This document shows, in pieces, positions 19,045-27,474 of a DNA stretch of 64,000 bases (position 1 is its first letter; each line of letters starts with the position of its first letter). The position numbers and the translations under genes were made by a program. This stretch comes from Pseudonocardia sp. DSM 110487 (GTDB taxonomy: Bacteria > Actinomycetota > Actinomycetes > Mycobacteriales > Pseudonocardiaceae), in assembly GCF_019468565.1 (NCBI RefSeq), contig NZ_CP080521.1, positions 6,262,001-6,326,000 on the forward strand, written 5' to 3'. A model generated the notes under the pieces. It saw only the letters and a program-made list of their open reading frames with translations, searched no databases and had not been told where the DNA came from.

Positions 19045-19443
19045 TCAGTGCTCCGCGGGCCGGATGTGGTACTCGAAGACCAGCCCACCGATGGCGATCA
19101 GCAGCAGCACGAGGCCGATCACCAGCAGCCACACGTGCCAGAAGGCGAGCGCGACCCCGCAGAGCGCGGCGCACGCCGCCACCCCGATCGGCCAGTAGCT
19201 GCCCGGGGAGAAGAAGCCCACGTCCCCGGCGCCGTCGGACACCTCGGCCTCCGGGTTGTCCTCAGGGCGCTCTTCGAGCCGCCGGGAGACGAACCGGAAG
19301 TACGTGCCGATGATCAGCGAGAGGCCACCGGTGAGGAACAGCGCCGCGATGCCGACGGGCTCGCGGGCCAGCACGGTGTAGACGATCGCCGCGAGGAAGA
19401 AGAACGCGGTGATGATCTCGAAGATGCGGGATTCGACCTTCAT
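19045..19443 (-). CDS. ctaF: Cytochrome c oxidase subunit IV (actinobacterial CtaF)
   Basis: A small membrane subunit of the aa3-type oxidase, 132 residues with four hydrophobic helices, beginning M-K-V-E-S-R-I-F-E-I-I-T-A-F-F as in mycobacterial CtaF. It lies 8 bp after ctaC on the same strand, the conserved actinobacterial order, and is needed for the respiratory supercomplex. The ATG at 19443 was chosen on this homology; longer frames run into ctaC. Confidence 0.93.
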   Translation of the reverse strand: MKVESRIFEIITAFFFLAAIVYTVLAREPVGIAALFLTGGLSLIIGTYFRFVSRRLEERPEDNPEAEVSDGAGDVGFFSPGSYWPIGVAACAALCGVALAFWHVWLLVIGLVLLLIAIGGLVFEYHIRPAEH

Positions 19444-19451
19444 GGCGCGCC

Positions 19452-20372
19452 TCAGCTCCCCGACGTGACCGGCTGCGACGCGGAGCGCTGCGTGCGGTCG
19501 GTGTTGAACGGGTAGGTCGTGTAGGCCTCGGGCGTGCACAGCTGGCCGCAGCCGAGCCGCTGCAGCGCCTCACCCGCGGTGTACGGGGCGCCGGAGTCGG
19601 GGTTGACCTGCTGCCGCAGTGCGAGCCACTGGTCGAACAGCGCCGGCGAGATCGCCCTGACCTCGAAGTTCATCATCGCGTGGTAGGTGCCGCAGAGCTC
19701 GGCGCACCGGCCGACGAACGCGCCCTCACGGTCGATCGAGTCGATCTGCCACACGTTGTCCTGGTCGTTGACCTCGGGCATCGGGAAGACGTCGCGCTTG
19801 AACAGGAACTCGGGCACGAAGAAGCTGTGGATCACGTCGTTGGACCGCTGCGAGAACTCGATGCGACGCTCGGTGGGCAGCACGAGCAGCGGGATGGTCT
19901 CGCTGGTGCCCAGCGTGCTGACCGGCGGCCCCTCCGGGGTCGGCGCGTCCGGGTACTCGAACTCCCAGTTCCACTGGAACGCCGTGACGTCCACCCGCAG
20001 GTCGGGCTCCGGCGCGTCGATGTCGACGTGGTTCTGCACGTTGACGGTGAACGCGAACAGCACCGCCACGATGATCGTGGGGATCACCGTGAAGGTGATC
20101 TCGAGCGGCAGGTTGTACTGCGTCTGCCGCGGGACGCTGTCGTCGCCCTTGCGCTTGCGGTGGAAGATGACCGCCCAGAACATCGCCGCCCACGTGACCG
20201 CGCCGACGACGAGTGCCGCGACCGCCGACCACGTCCACAGCTGGCGCATCGCCTCCGCCTGCGGAGTGACGCCAACAGGCCACCCGAAGCGCAGAACCTC
20301 CTCCACCGAGCAACCGGTGGTGAGCGGGATGATCAGCAGCGCCAGCCCGGCCAGCTGGACCGCACGCCTCAT
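19452..20372 (-). CDS. ctaC: Cytochrome c oxidase subunit II
   Basis: A 306-residue lipoprotein-type subunit II that receives electrons at the CuA centre. It has a signal peptide with lipobox T-T-G-C, two transmembrane helices and a cupredoxin domain with the CuA ligands in C-A-E-L-C-G-T-Y-H-A-M-M. A C-terminal extension with two further Cys (G-C-G-Q-L-C) has no role in the core family that I know of. The ATG at 20372 starts M-R-R-A-V-Q-L-A-G. The gene is directly followed by ctaF. Confidence 0.95.
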   Translation of the reverse strand: MRRAVQLAGLALLIIPLTTGCSVEEVLRFGWPVGVTPQAEAMRQLWTWSAVAALVVGAVTWAAMFWAVIFHRKRKGDDSVPRQTQYNLPLEITFTVIPTIIVAVLFAFTVNVQNHVDIDAPEPDLRVDVTAFQWNWEFEYPDAPTPEGPPVSTLGTSETIPLLVLPTERRIEFSQRSNDVIHSFFVPEFLFKRDVFPMPEVNDQDNVWQIDSIDREGAFVGRCAELCGTYHAMMNFEVRAISPALFDQWLALRQQVNPDSGAPYTAGEALQRLGCGQLCTPEAYTTYPFNTDRTQRSASQPVTSGS

Positions 20373-20570
20373 CGGGCCCCGCCTCGTCGCTGAGCGACGG
20401 TCTCCCCCGCGCTGTGCTCGGCCCACTGCTCGCCGCCCTCCTGAACCCGTAGCTGCGTCTTCCGGCCGGCTTCGACCACGCGTAGAGACTAGCCGAGCAG
20501 GTCATCGGAGACCGGCCCGGGTGGGCGGAATCCGGTGGCGTCCGAGGCCGTCTCGTGCCGGAATGACATC

Positions 20571-21584
20571 GTGGTCGAACTCGCCGCCCCCATCACCCTC
20601 GACGCGGTCGCACCCGACGACGAGCGCGCGTTGCGCGACTGGTTCGCGGTCCTCACGGCGGCGCAGGCGCACGACGTGCCCACCGATCCGCCGCCGTGCT
20701 GGGTGGAGCACCGTGCGCGTCTGGTTGCCACCGACCCCGGCTACACCGAGACCGCGTGGCTTGCGCGGACCGGCGCCGGGGAGGCCGTCGGCGTCGCGGT
20801 GCTCGCACTGCCCATGCTCGATAACCCGGAGGTCGCGCTCGCCGAGCTCGTCGTGGTCCCGCGACACCGCAGGCGCGGCATCGGCCGCATGCTGCTGCGC
20901 CGGTTCGGCGACGCCGCACGGGCCGCGGGCCGGGCCAGGCTGATCATCGAGGCACGGGAGCCGCTGAACGAACCGGGGCCTGCACCCGCGTTCCTCGCCG
21001 CGGCCGGGGGCCGCAAGGCCCTCGCCGATCAGCGCAGGCGCCTCACGCTGCCCCCTGCTGACCTGTCACGGCTCGAGGCGGAGGCACGCGCGGCCGCCGC
21101 CGGGTACGACCTCGTCCGGTGGACCGGTGACACGCCGCCGGAGTGGCTCGACGACATGGCGGCGCTGAAGGCCCGGATGTCCACCGATCCCCCGCTCGAC
21201 GACCTGAACTACGGCCCCGAGCGCTACGACGCCGACCGGATCCGGGCGCTCGACGCGGCACGGGCCGCGCGAGGCGTGCTGCGCACGGTCACGGCCGCGC
21301 GATCGCCCGGCGGCAGGCTCGTCGCCTACACCGACATCTTCCAGACCACCTCGGTGGCCTGGCACGCCCAGCAGGGCGACACGCTCGTCGCACCCACCCA
21401 CCGCGGCCGTCGGCTCGGGATGCTGGTGAAGCTCGCCAACCTGGAGTGCGTGCTGCAGCAGTCCCCCGAGATGCGGGTCATCGACACCTACAACGCCGAC
21501 TCGAACCCCTGGATGGTGTCGATCAACGAGGCGATGGGTTACCGGCCCTACGACCGGCTGGGCGAGTGGGAGATCGACCTGTAG
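20571..21584 (+). CDS. Tandem GNAT-family N-acetyltransferase
   Basis: A protein of about 337 residues with two acetyltransferase folds. The first carries the acetyl-CoA loop R-H-R-R-R-G-I-G-R-M-L-L-R (near residues 97-109) and the second carries T-H-R-G-R-R-L-G-M-L-V-K, followed by N-P-W-M-V-S-I-N-E-A-M-G-Y. Tandem GNAT proteins of this kind resemble MshD-like and aminoglycoside-modifying relatives, but the substrate is unknown. The start is uncertain (GTG at 20535, 20571 or 20574). It is divergent from ctaC, where mycobacteria carry asnB. Confidence 0.85.
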   Translation: MVELAAPITLDAVAPDDERALRDWFAVLTAAQAHDVPTDPPPCWVEHRARLVATDPGYTETAWLARTGAGEAVGVAVLALPMLDNPEVALAELVVVPRHRRRGIGRMLLRRFGDAARAAGRARLIIEAREPLNEPGPAPAFLAAAGGRKALADQRRRLTLPPADLSRLEAEARAAAAGYDLVRWTGDTPPEWLDDMAALKARMSTDPPLDDLNYGPERYDADRIRALDAARAARGVLRTVTAARSPGGRLVAYTDIFQTTSVAWHAQQGDTLVAPTHRGRRLGMLVKLANLECVLQQSPEMRVIDTYNADSNPWMVSINEAMGYRPYDRLGEWEIDL

Positions 21585-21650
21585 ATGGTCGGCGGACTTC
21601 CCAGAGGATCGGTCAGGCCAGGGGCCCGGACGGTGGCACACCTTCACCAG

Positions 21651-21683
21651 GGCCTTCGGTGGCGCCGCGCATCGTGCCGGGCC
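21651..21683. repeat. Solo copy of a MITE-like terminal repeat
   Basis: This 33-bp segment matches the reverse complement of 41030-41062 with one mismatch; the core is GCCTTCGGTGGCGCCGCGC. It lies in the 239-bp gap between the GNAT gene and the adenosine kinase gene, which otherwise holds nothing that I recognise. Confidence 0.65.
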
Positions 21684-21823
21684 CTCAAGATCGGCGATCC
21701 GGTGCACCCACAGCTGCCCGACCCGCAGCCAGCGCACCGAATCGACGATCTTGCGCGCGGCGCCCCCACCGAACAGCGGGGCGATCCGATTACCGAGCCC
21801 GGTCTCCGCCTCAGCCCCCTACC

Positions 21824-22786
21824 TCAGGCAGGCAGCACGCTCTCGATCTCCGCCGCCGCCTCCGGACCGTAGGCGTCGCCCAGACGGGTCAGGGCCGTCG
21901 CGCGGTCCCAGGTCCACACCTGCGGGCCGTCGGTCTCCAGCACCTGCACGGCGATGAGGGACCCCAGCTGCGCGGCGCGCTCCAGCGACAGGCCGCCCGA
22001 CACGGCGGCGAGGAAGCCGGCCCGGAACGCGTCGCCGACACCGGTGGGGTCGACCTTGCCGGTCTCGGGGACCACGCCGACCTTCAGCGTCTGGGGACCG
22101 TAGATCTCCACGCCGTTCTCGCCGTGCGTGGTGATCCGGATCTCTACCTCGTCGGCGACCTGTGCCTCGGTCCAGCCGGTCTTCTTGAGCAGGAGCTCCC
22201 ACTCGTAGTCGTTCGTGAGCAGGTAGCGGGCGCCCGACACGAGCCGCCGGATCTCCGGCCCCTCCATGCGGGCGAGCTGCTGCGACGGGTCGGCCGCGAA
22301 CGGGATGCCCAGCTCACGGGCCTCGTCGGTGTGGCGCAGCATCGCGTCGGGGTCGTTGGCACCGACCAGCACGAGCTCGATCCGGTCGGCCAGTGGGGCG
22401 AGGGAGATCTCGCGGGAGCGGGCCATCGCGCCCGTGTAGAAGGACGCGATCTGGCGCATGTCGTCGTCGGTGGTGCAGACGAAGCGGCCCGTGTTGACGT
22501 CCGGGCAGACCAGCACGGCCGAGCAGTCCACGCCGTTGGCCTCGAGCCGGGCCCTGTACTCACCGAAGTCGGCACCCACCGCGCCGACCAGCAGCGGCGA
22601 GCGGCCGAGCACGCCGAGGGCGTAAGCGATGTTGCCTGCCACCCCGCCGGGCCGGATCACCATGTCGTCGACCAGGAAGCTGAGCGAGAGCCGATCGAGC
22701 TGCTCGAGCACGATCTGGTCGGCGAACCGACCGGGGAAGTGCATCAGCTGGTCGGTGGCGATGGACCCGGTCACGGCGATAGGCAC
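21824..22786 (-). CDS. adoK: PfkB-family carbohydrate/adenosine kinase
   Basis: Cytosolic kinase of 320 residues. It has the PfkB signature G-G-V-A-G-N-I-A-Y-A-L near residue 47 and the catalytic segment V-D-P-T-G-V-G-D-A-F-R-A-G-F, with the base Asp and anion hole. Its place next to the IscA-like gene and glycerate kinase matches the mycobacterial adenosine kinase (Rv2202c), which phosphorylates adenosine for purine salvage. The assignment to adenosine rests on that synteny and general similarity. A strong hairpin separates it from the upstream IscA-like gene. Confidence 0.85.
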   Translation of the reverse strand: MPIAVTGSIATDQLMHFPGRFADQIVLEQLDRLSLSFLVDDMVIRPGGVAGNIAYALGVLGRSPLLVGAVGADFGEYRARLEANGVDCSAVLVCPDVNTGRFVCTTDDDMRQIASFYTGAMARSREISLAPLADRIELVLVGANDPDAMLRHTDEARELGIPFAADPSQQLARMEGPEIRRLVSGARYLLTNDYEWELLLKKTGWTEAQVADEVEIRITTHGENGVEIYGPQTLKVGVVPETGKVDPTGVGDAFRAGFLAAVSGGLSLERAAQLGSLIAVQVLETDGPQVWTWDRATALTRLGDAYGPEAAAEIESVLPA

Positions 22787-22809
22787 GGGGAGTCACCCTA
22801 CAGACGCGA

Positions 22810-22840
22810 GGACCCCGGCCGAGAGGTCCGGCCGGGGTCC
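22810..22840 (-). terminator. Stem-loop between the IscA-like gene and adenosine kinase
   Basis: An 11-bp GC-rich perfect stem, GGACCCCGGCC paired with its complement around a 9-nt loop, lies 25 nt after the IscA-like stop. No long U-tract follows, so it is an actinobacterial-style terminator candidate. Confidence 0.6.
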
Positions 22841-22865
22841 TTCGAGGAAGCCGCGATCAGCTCAG

Positions 22866-23228
22866 TCAGTTGAACGAGTCGCCGCAGGCGCAGGAGCCGC
22901 CCGCGTTCGGGTTGTCGATGGTGAACCCCTGCTTCTCGATGCTGTCGACGAAATCGATGACAGCGCCCTGCAGATACGGGGCGCTCATCCGGTCGACGCC
23001 GACCTTCAGGCCGTGGTAGTCGCGGAACAGGTCGCCATCGAGCTCGCGGTCGTCGAAGAACAGCTGGTAGCGCAGGCCGGCGCAGCCACCGGGCTGGACG
23101 GCGATGCGCAGGTGCATGTCGTCGCGGCCCTCCTGGTCGAGCAGCGCCTTGGCCTTGACGGCGGCGGCGGCGGTGAGCTCGACGCCGTGCGTCTCGGTCT
23201 CGACGGCGGTGGTGTTGTCGACAGTCAT
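22866..23228 (-). CDS. HesB/IscA/ErpA-family iron-sulfur carrier
   Basis: A 120-residue A-type carrier that passes Fe-S clusters to target enzymes. The three conserved Cys are present: one in P-G-G-C-A-G-L-R-Y and two in the C-terminal G-S-C-A-C-G. The core V-E-L-T-A-A-A-A-V-K-A-K-A-L-L is typical of the family start. It corresponds in position to Rv2204c. The Fe-S enzymes BioB and LipA encoded in this window are possible clients, which is inference. Confidence 0.93.
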   Translation of the reverse strand: MTVDNTTAVETETHGVELTAAAAVKAKALLDQEGRDDMHLRIAVQPGGCAGLRYQLFFDDRELDGDLFRDYHGLKVGVDRMSAPYLQGAVIDFVDSIEKQGFTIDNPNAGGSCACGDSFN

Positions 23229-23356
23229 GACTCTCCCCAACAGCGTGCGGCGCGATCCTGTTCCCAGCGTACCTCTGGCACCTCCGCTCGCCCGTGCAAC
23301 GGCTGCACCGTGACGCGCGCCACGCTCAGAATCGATGTTCGCTCCGCAAGCGCCGC

Positions 23357-24475
23357 TCAGCTCTTGCTCCACTGGCGGGCAACATGCTCGGCGAGCGCGG
23401 CGAGGGTGCCTGCCGGGTCGGCCATCGACGCCTCGACGCTGCCGGCGTGCTCTGCCACCCCGTACGCGGAGTCGACGCCCACCGCGGCGGCCTCCCGCCG
23501 CCCCACCGACACCTGCCCGGCGAGCACGACGCACGGCAGCCCGCGGTCGGCGGCGCCGCGCGCGACGGCCGTGATGAGCTTCCCGCGCAGCGACTGCCAG
23601 TCGAAGCTGCCCTCGCCGGTGATGGCGAGCTGGGCCTTGTCGAGCTCGGTGTCCAGGCCGACGAGGTCGCGCACCAGCCCCGCCCCCGACACCCGCCGTG
23701 CGCCGAGCGCGAGCAGCGCGGCGCCGAGCCCACCCGCCGCACCGGCACCCGGCTCGTCCCGCACGTCCACGCCGAACCTGGCGGCAAGCACGTCGGCGAA
23801 GCGCGCGAGCGCGGCGTCCAGCTCGGCGACGGCAGCGTCGTCGGCGCCCTTCTGCGGACCGAAGACGGCGGCGGCGCCGTGCTGCCCGAGCAGCGGGTTG
23901 TCGACGTCGGCGGCCGCGATGAGCTGCACCCCGAGCTGGACGGTTCCCTCCAGGCGGGCGCAGCGGGCCAGTGCGACGCCGCCGCCTGAGAGCGGAGCAC
24001 CGTCCTCGTCGACGGGCACGGCACCCAGCGCCGCCAGCATTCCGGCACCCCCGTCGGTGGTGGCCGAGCCGCCCAGCCCGATGACGACCACCCGGACACC
24101 CGCGTCGCGCGCGTCCGCCACCAGCTCGCCGACACCGCGCGAGGTGACCGTCCGCGCGACCTCGGGGATGCGCCGCTCCCGCGGCACCAGGTGCAGCCCG
24201 CACGCGGCAGCCGACTCCAGGTAGGCGGTGTCCTCGATCCGCAGCCAGCGCGCCGCTACCGGGTCACCGAAAGGGCCCGTGACCTGCAGCTCGTGCCACT
24301 CGCCTCCGCGCGCGGCGTGCAGCACCTCGACGAAGCCGGTGCCGCCGTCGGCGAGCGGGAGGAGCCGCAGTTCGTCGTCCGGGGCGGTCCGACGCCAGCC
24401 CGTCGCGATCGCCTCGGCCGCCGCCGTTGCGCTCAGTGTGCCGCCGAAGGAGTCAGGTGCCACGACCACTCGCAT
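23357..24475 (-). CDS. Glycerate kinase
   Basis: A 372-residue kinase of the GarK/GlxK family that phosphorylates glycerate. It starts M-R-V-V-V-A-P-D-S-F-G-G-T-L-S-A and contains the family motifs A-D-G-G-T-G, G-L-G-G-S-A-T-T-D-G-G-A-G and G-P-Q-K-G-A. The N-terminal P-D-S-F-K-G motif reads P-D-S-F-G-G here, so the usual Lys is a Gly. Position and orientation match Rv2205c. It is divergent from the DUF3043 gene with only 33 bp between starts. Confidence 0.92.
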   Translation of the reverse strand: MRVVVAPDSFGGTLSATAAAEAIATGWRRTAPDDELRLLPLADGGTGFVEVLHAARGGEWHELQVTGPFGDPVAARWLRIEDTAYLESAAACGLHLVPRERRIPEVARTVTSRGVGELVADARDAGVRVVVIGLGGSATTDGGAGMLAALGAVPVDEDGAPLSGGGVALARCARLEGTVQLGVQLIAAADVDNPLLGQHGAAAVFGPQKGADDAAVAELDAALARFADVLAARFGVDVRDEPGAGAAGGLGAALLALGARRVSGAGLVRDLVGLDTELDKAQLAITGEGSFDWQSLRGKLITAVARGAADRGLPCVVLAGQVSVGRREAAAVGVDSAYGVAEHAGSVEASMADPAGTLAALAEHVARQWSKS

Positions 24476-24508
24476 GGCGGGCACGGTATCGCCCGTAAGG
24501 TGATGTGT

Positions 24509-25153
24509 GTGAGGTTCCTGCGCCGTTCCACGCCGTCGACGGTCGGCGCTGACTCGTCCGAGTCCGCGGCGCCGACGCCCACCGATTCCGATCGGGCCGA
24601 GCCCACCCGCACCGTCGGGAAGGGCCGTCCCACACCGAAGCGCCGCGACGCCGAGGGCAAGCGCCGGGGACCGGCCGCTCCGCCGCCGCGCACCCAGCGC
24701 GAGGCGGCCCGGTTGGCCAAGGCGAACCGGCCGAGCAAGGAGCAGCGCCGCGCGCTCGCCAACGAGCGGCGGGAGCGGATGGCCGCTGGCGACGAGCGCT
24801 ACCTGATGCCGCGCGACCGCGGGCCGGTCAAGGCCTACGTCCGCGACGTGGTCGACTCGCGGCCGCACATCATGGGCCTGTTCATGCCGCTCGCGCTGGT
24901 CGTGGTGCTCTCGCTGCTGGTTCCGGTCCCGGCCGCCCAGCAGTACCTCAGCCTGTTCAGCCTCGTCGCGCTCAGCACGATGATCGTCGAGGGGATCTTC
25001 CTCGGCGTCTCGATCACCCGGAAGGCGCGGGCGAAGTTCCCCGAGGAGCAGATCGGGGGTCTCTCCACCGGCTGGTACGCCTTCACGCGGGCGAGCCAGC
25101 TGCGGAGGCTGCGCATCCCGAAGCCGCGGGTCCAGCGGGGCGCGAACCCCTGA
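24509..25153 (+). CDS. DUF3043 membrane protein (Rv2206 homologue)
   Basis: A 214-residue conserved actinobacterial protein of unknown function. A long, highly charged Arg/Lys/Pro-rich N-terminus (about residues 1-105) is followed by D-R-G-P-V-K-A-Y-V-R-D and two adjacent transmembrane helices around residues 125-165, then a basic tail. The GTG at 24509 has AAGG eight bases upstream; an ATG two codons earlier is the alternative. It is followed 25 bp later by cobU. The family is conserved next to cobT/cobS in actinobacteria. Confidence 0.85.
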   Translation: MRFLRRSTPSTVGADSSESAAPTPTDSDRAEPTRTVGKGRPTPKRRDAEGKRRGPAAPPPRTQREAARLAKANRPSKEQRRALANERRERMAAGDERYLMPRDRGPVKAYVRDVVDSRPHIMGLFMPLALVVVLSLLVPVPAAQQYLSLFSLVALSTMIVEGIFLGVSITRKARAKFPEEQIGGLSTGWYAFTRASQLRRLRIPKPRVQRGANP

Positions 25154-25178
25154 GCGGAGCTTTGCGGAGCGAGCATCG

Positions 25179-25706
25179 ATGCTGACTCGCACCCTGGTCC
25201 TGGGCGGCACCCGCTCGGGAAAGTCACGCCACGCCGAGGACCTGCTGCCTGCGGACGAGCCCGTCCGCTACGTCGCGACGGCTCGCCGTCGCGAGGACGA
25301 CGCGGAGTGGTCGGCCCGCATCGACGTTCATCGCGCCCGTCGGCCCCCGTCCTGGGCCACTCTCGAGGATGTCGACGTCGCCGCGGTCGTGCGCACAGGC
25401 GGCGGGCCACTCCTCGTCGACGACCTCGCCACCTGGCTCACCGGCGTGCTCGACGACGCCGGGGCCTGGGACGCGCCCGCCGTCCCGCCGGCCGTGGGCA
25501 CTGCCGTCGAGGAACTGGTGACCGCGGTCGCGGCGACGCCGGGCCGCGTCGTGCTGGTGTCGGCCGAGGTAGGACTCGGCGTCGTGCCCAGCACACGGGC
25601 CGGCCGACTCTTCCGCGACGAACTCGGGGCGCTCAACTCCGCGCTCGCCGCCGTATGCGACGAGGTCGTCCTGCTGGTCGCCGGCCTGCCGCTGCGCCTG
25701 AAGTAG
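25179..25706 (+). CDS. cobU: Bifunctional adenosylcobinamide kinase / guanylyltransferase
   Basis: Cobalamin nucleotide-loop enzyme that phosphorylates adenosylcobinamide and then adds GMP. The 175-residue protein has the P-loop G-G-T-R-S-G-K-S at residues 9-16 and the later segment V-S-A-E-V-G-L-G-V-V-P, then R-D-E-L-G-A-L-N, as in CobU. It leads, after an inserted MFS/ArsR pair, to cobT and cobS on the same strand, so the three genes were probably once contiguous. The stop codon lies within a 15-bp tandem repeat. Confidence 0.93.
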   Translation: MLTRTLVLGGTRSGKSRHAEDLLPADEPVRYVATARRREDDAEWSARIDVHRARRPPSWATLEDVDVAAVVRTGGGPLLVDDLATWLTGVLDDAGAWDAPAVPPAVGTAVEELVTAVAATPGRVVLVSAEVGLGVVPSTRAGRLFRDELGALNSALAAVCDEVVLLVAGLPLRLK

Positions 25707-25740
25707 ACGGGCCTGAAGTAGACGGGCCTGAAGTAGACGG
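25696..25740. repeat. Three tandem copies of a 15-bp unit across the cobU stop
   Basis: The unit GCCTGAAGTAGACGG occurs three times in a row without mismatch. The first copy contains the last codons and the stop of cobU. Because 15 is a multiple of three, each copy repeats the same in-frame TAG. Confidence 0.85.
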
Positions 25741-25750
25741 CGCGTCGGCC

Positions 25751-26962
25751 TCACGGCGCCGAGGTGCGAGTCCTGGCCGCGACGATGCCGGCCCCCGCGA
25801 GTGCGGCGATCACCATGACCACCGCGAACCCGGTCGAACCGGCGACCAGACCGGTCGCGTCACTGACGAATCCGGCCGTGAGCGGGAGGACGGCGGCCGG
25901 GACGTAGCCGCCCACGTTGAGCGCCGCGTTGGCCTCGGCCAGACGCGCCGACGGAACGTTCGCGCTGATCGAGGTGAGCCCGCCCAGCTGCCCCATCCCC
26001 TGACCGGCCCCGGCCAGCACGGCCGCGACCGCGAGCAGCGCGATCGACGACGCGTGCAGCGACAGGACCAGGGTGGTCATGCTGGCCACGGTCGACGCGG
26101 CGCCGGCCAGCAGGACGGCGCGTACCGGAAACCGTTGTGCGGCGAACTGGACGCCGGCCGCGGCGAGGAACATCACGAACGCCAGCGCCCCGGCGACGAT
26201 CCTGTTGGTGGTGGCCAGCAGTTCGGCGAGTACGGAGGGCCCCAGCGACAGCACGAAGGAGGTCGCCGTGATCCCCGGCGCGAACACGGCGATCCCGAGC
26301 AGCACCGCAGTGCGCCCCTGCGGGTGCACCGAGGGCACCCGGATCCATGCCCGCGCCGCGGCGGAGCGGTCCGCGCGGGGCAGGCGCATGCGGATCACCG
26401 CCACCAGCGCGGAGGCCAGCAGGACGATCTCGACGACGAAGATCGTCACCGTCGGGCCGGGCATGGCCTCGGACAGCACTCCGGCCAGGAGCGGACCCGA
26501 CCCGGCACCGAGAACCATCGCCGAGGACGACGCCAGCGCGGCCAGGCGCCTCAGCCCGGCGCCGGCGAGATCGGTGACCGCGGCCATCCCCGCCGACACT
26601 GTCGCGCCTACGGCAATTCCCGCGAGGAACCGCGCGAGAGCGAGCATCAGCACCGACCCGGCCGTCGCGAAGAGCACGCAGGCGACGATCGCCAGCGCCA
26701 CCGCGGGGACCAGCACCGGCTTGCGGCCCACCCGGTCGGACACGACGCCGGCCACCAGCAATGCCGCGAGCAGGCCGCCGATGTACGCGGCGAAGACCGC
26801 GGTCAGCACGCCGGCGGAGAACCCGATCGAGTCCGCCCACACCACGTACAGCGGCGTCGGCGCGTTTGAGAGGACGAACACCGCCATCACGGGCCAGGCT
26901 GCGAGCCAGACGCGTCGGGCCGTCGGGGTGTCCTCGATCGCGATGGACGCTGGCTTCGGCAT
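25751..26962 (-). CDS. MFS exporter
   Basis: A 403-residue major-facilitator transporter with about twelve hydrophobic helices and the loop 2-3 motif G-V-V-S-D-R-V-G-R-K-P near residues 72-82. Helix 5 has G-A-G-S-G-P-L-L-A-G, the drug:H+ antiporter-like motif. It is divergent from a small ArsR-type regulator with two matching palindromic operators in the gap, so export is probably induced by a compound sensed by that regulator. The pair interrupts the cob genes. Confidence 0.86.
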   Translation of the reverse strand: MPKPASIAIEDTPTARRVWLAAWPVMAVFVLSNAPTPLYVVWADSIGFSAGVLTAVFAAYIGGLLAALLVAGVVSDRVGRKPVLVPAVALAIVACVLFATAGSVLMLALARFLAGIAVGATVSAGMAAVTDLAGAGLRRLAALASSSAMVLGAGSGPLLAGVLSEAMPGPTVTIFVVEIVLLASALVAVIRMRLPRADRSAAARAWIRVPSVHPQGRTAVLLGIAVFAPGITATSFVLSLGPSVLAELLATTNRIVAGALAFVMFLAAAGVQFAAQRFPVRAVLLAGAASTVASMTTLVLSLHASSIALLAVAAVLAGAGQGMGQLGGLTSISANVPSARLAEANAALNVGGYVPAAVLPLTAGFVSDATGLVAGSTGFAVVMVIAALAGAGIVAARTRTSAP

Positions 26963-26980
26963 CGGCCGCCTCGCTCCAGT

Positions 26981-27000
26981 AGTTCGACTTTTCTCGTACT
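26981..27000. promoter_or_regulatory. Operator 1 for the ArsR-type regulator
   Basis: Inverted repeat AGTTCGA-N6-TCGTACT with one mismatch. It has the same half-site and spacer as the perfect copy 48 bp away and sits 18 bp upstream of the MFS start. Confidence 0.6.
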
Positions 27001-27026
27001 GAAGTCACGGTAGCCGCAGATGACAG

Positions 27027-27050
27027 CCAGTACGATAGAAGTCGTACTGG
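27027..27050. promoter_or_regulatory. Operator 2 for the ArsR-type regulator
   Basis: Perfect 9-bp inverted repeat CCAGTACGA-N6-TCGTACTGG, 28 bp upstream of the ArsR-type start. With operator 1 it gives two sites of identical geometry in one divergent promoter region. Confidence 0.7.
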
Positions 27051-27078
27051 AGATGTTGTGATCTGAGGAGCACCCGAG

Positions 27079-27408
27079 ATGGACGTCCTCCCGCCCCCGC
27101 TGCCCGAACCCGCACTGGACGACATCCGCCTGGAGGACGTGTTCGGCGCGCTCAACGAGCCGCTGCGGCTGGGCGTCGTGCGCAAGCTGCTCCTGGAGTC
27201 ACCCGACACCGGCCGCCCGTGCGGCTGGTTCGGCATCGCCCGCCCCAAGTCGACGCTGACCCACCATTTCCGGATCCTGCGCGAGGCCGGGGTCACCCGG
27301 CAACGCCAGTACGGCCTGGAGCGGCGCAGCGAGGTCCGCATCGCCGACCTCGACATCCGCTTCCCCGGGCTGCTCGACCTCGTCCGGCTCTGGCAGCCTG
27401 CCACCTGA
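27079..27408 (+). CDS. ArsR/HTH_20-type transcriptional regulator
   Basis: A 109-residue winged-helix protein: V-F-G-A-L-N-E-P-L-R-L-G-V-V-R-K-L-L (first helices), P-K-S-T-L-T-H-H-F-R-I-L-R-E-A-G-V (recognition helix) and a wing region. It has only one Cys (P-C-G-W) and no metal-binding Cys pair, so an organic ligand is more likely than a metal. It is divergent from the MFS exporter and presumably represses both genes at the paired operators. Confidence 0.85.
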   Translation: MDVLPPPLPEPALDDIRLEDVFGALNEPLRLGVVRKLLLESPDTGRPCGWFGIARPKSTLTHHFRILREAGVTRQRQYGLERRSEVRIADLDIRFPGLLDLVRLWQPAT

Positions 27409-27474
27409 CACCGAGTTCGCTGCTTGGCGGTACCCGGCCCACGAGCGCCGAGCCGAGCGCTGTAGGAACTCATC

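Noticed and set aside
21585..21823. asnB remnant at the mycobacterial asnB position
   Set aside because: The 239-bp gap shows no asparagine-synthetase motif, only the 33-bp repeat end.
25100..25180. Cobalamin riboswitch upstream of cobU
   Set aside because: Only 25 bp separate cobU from the DUF3043 gene and no B12-box-like sequence is visible; the same holds for the cobT upstream gap.
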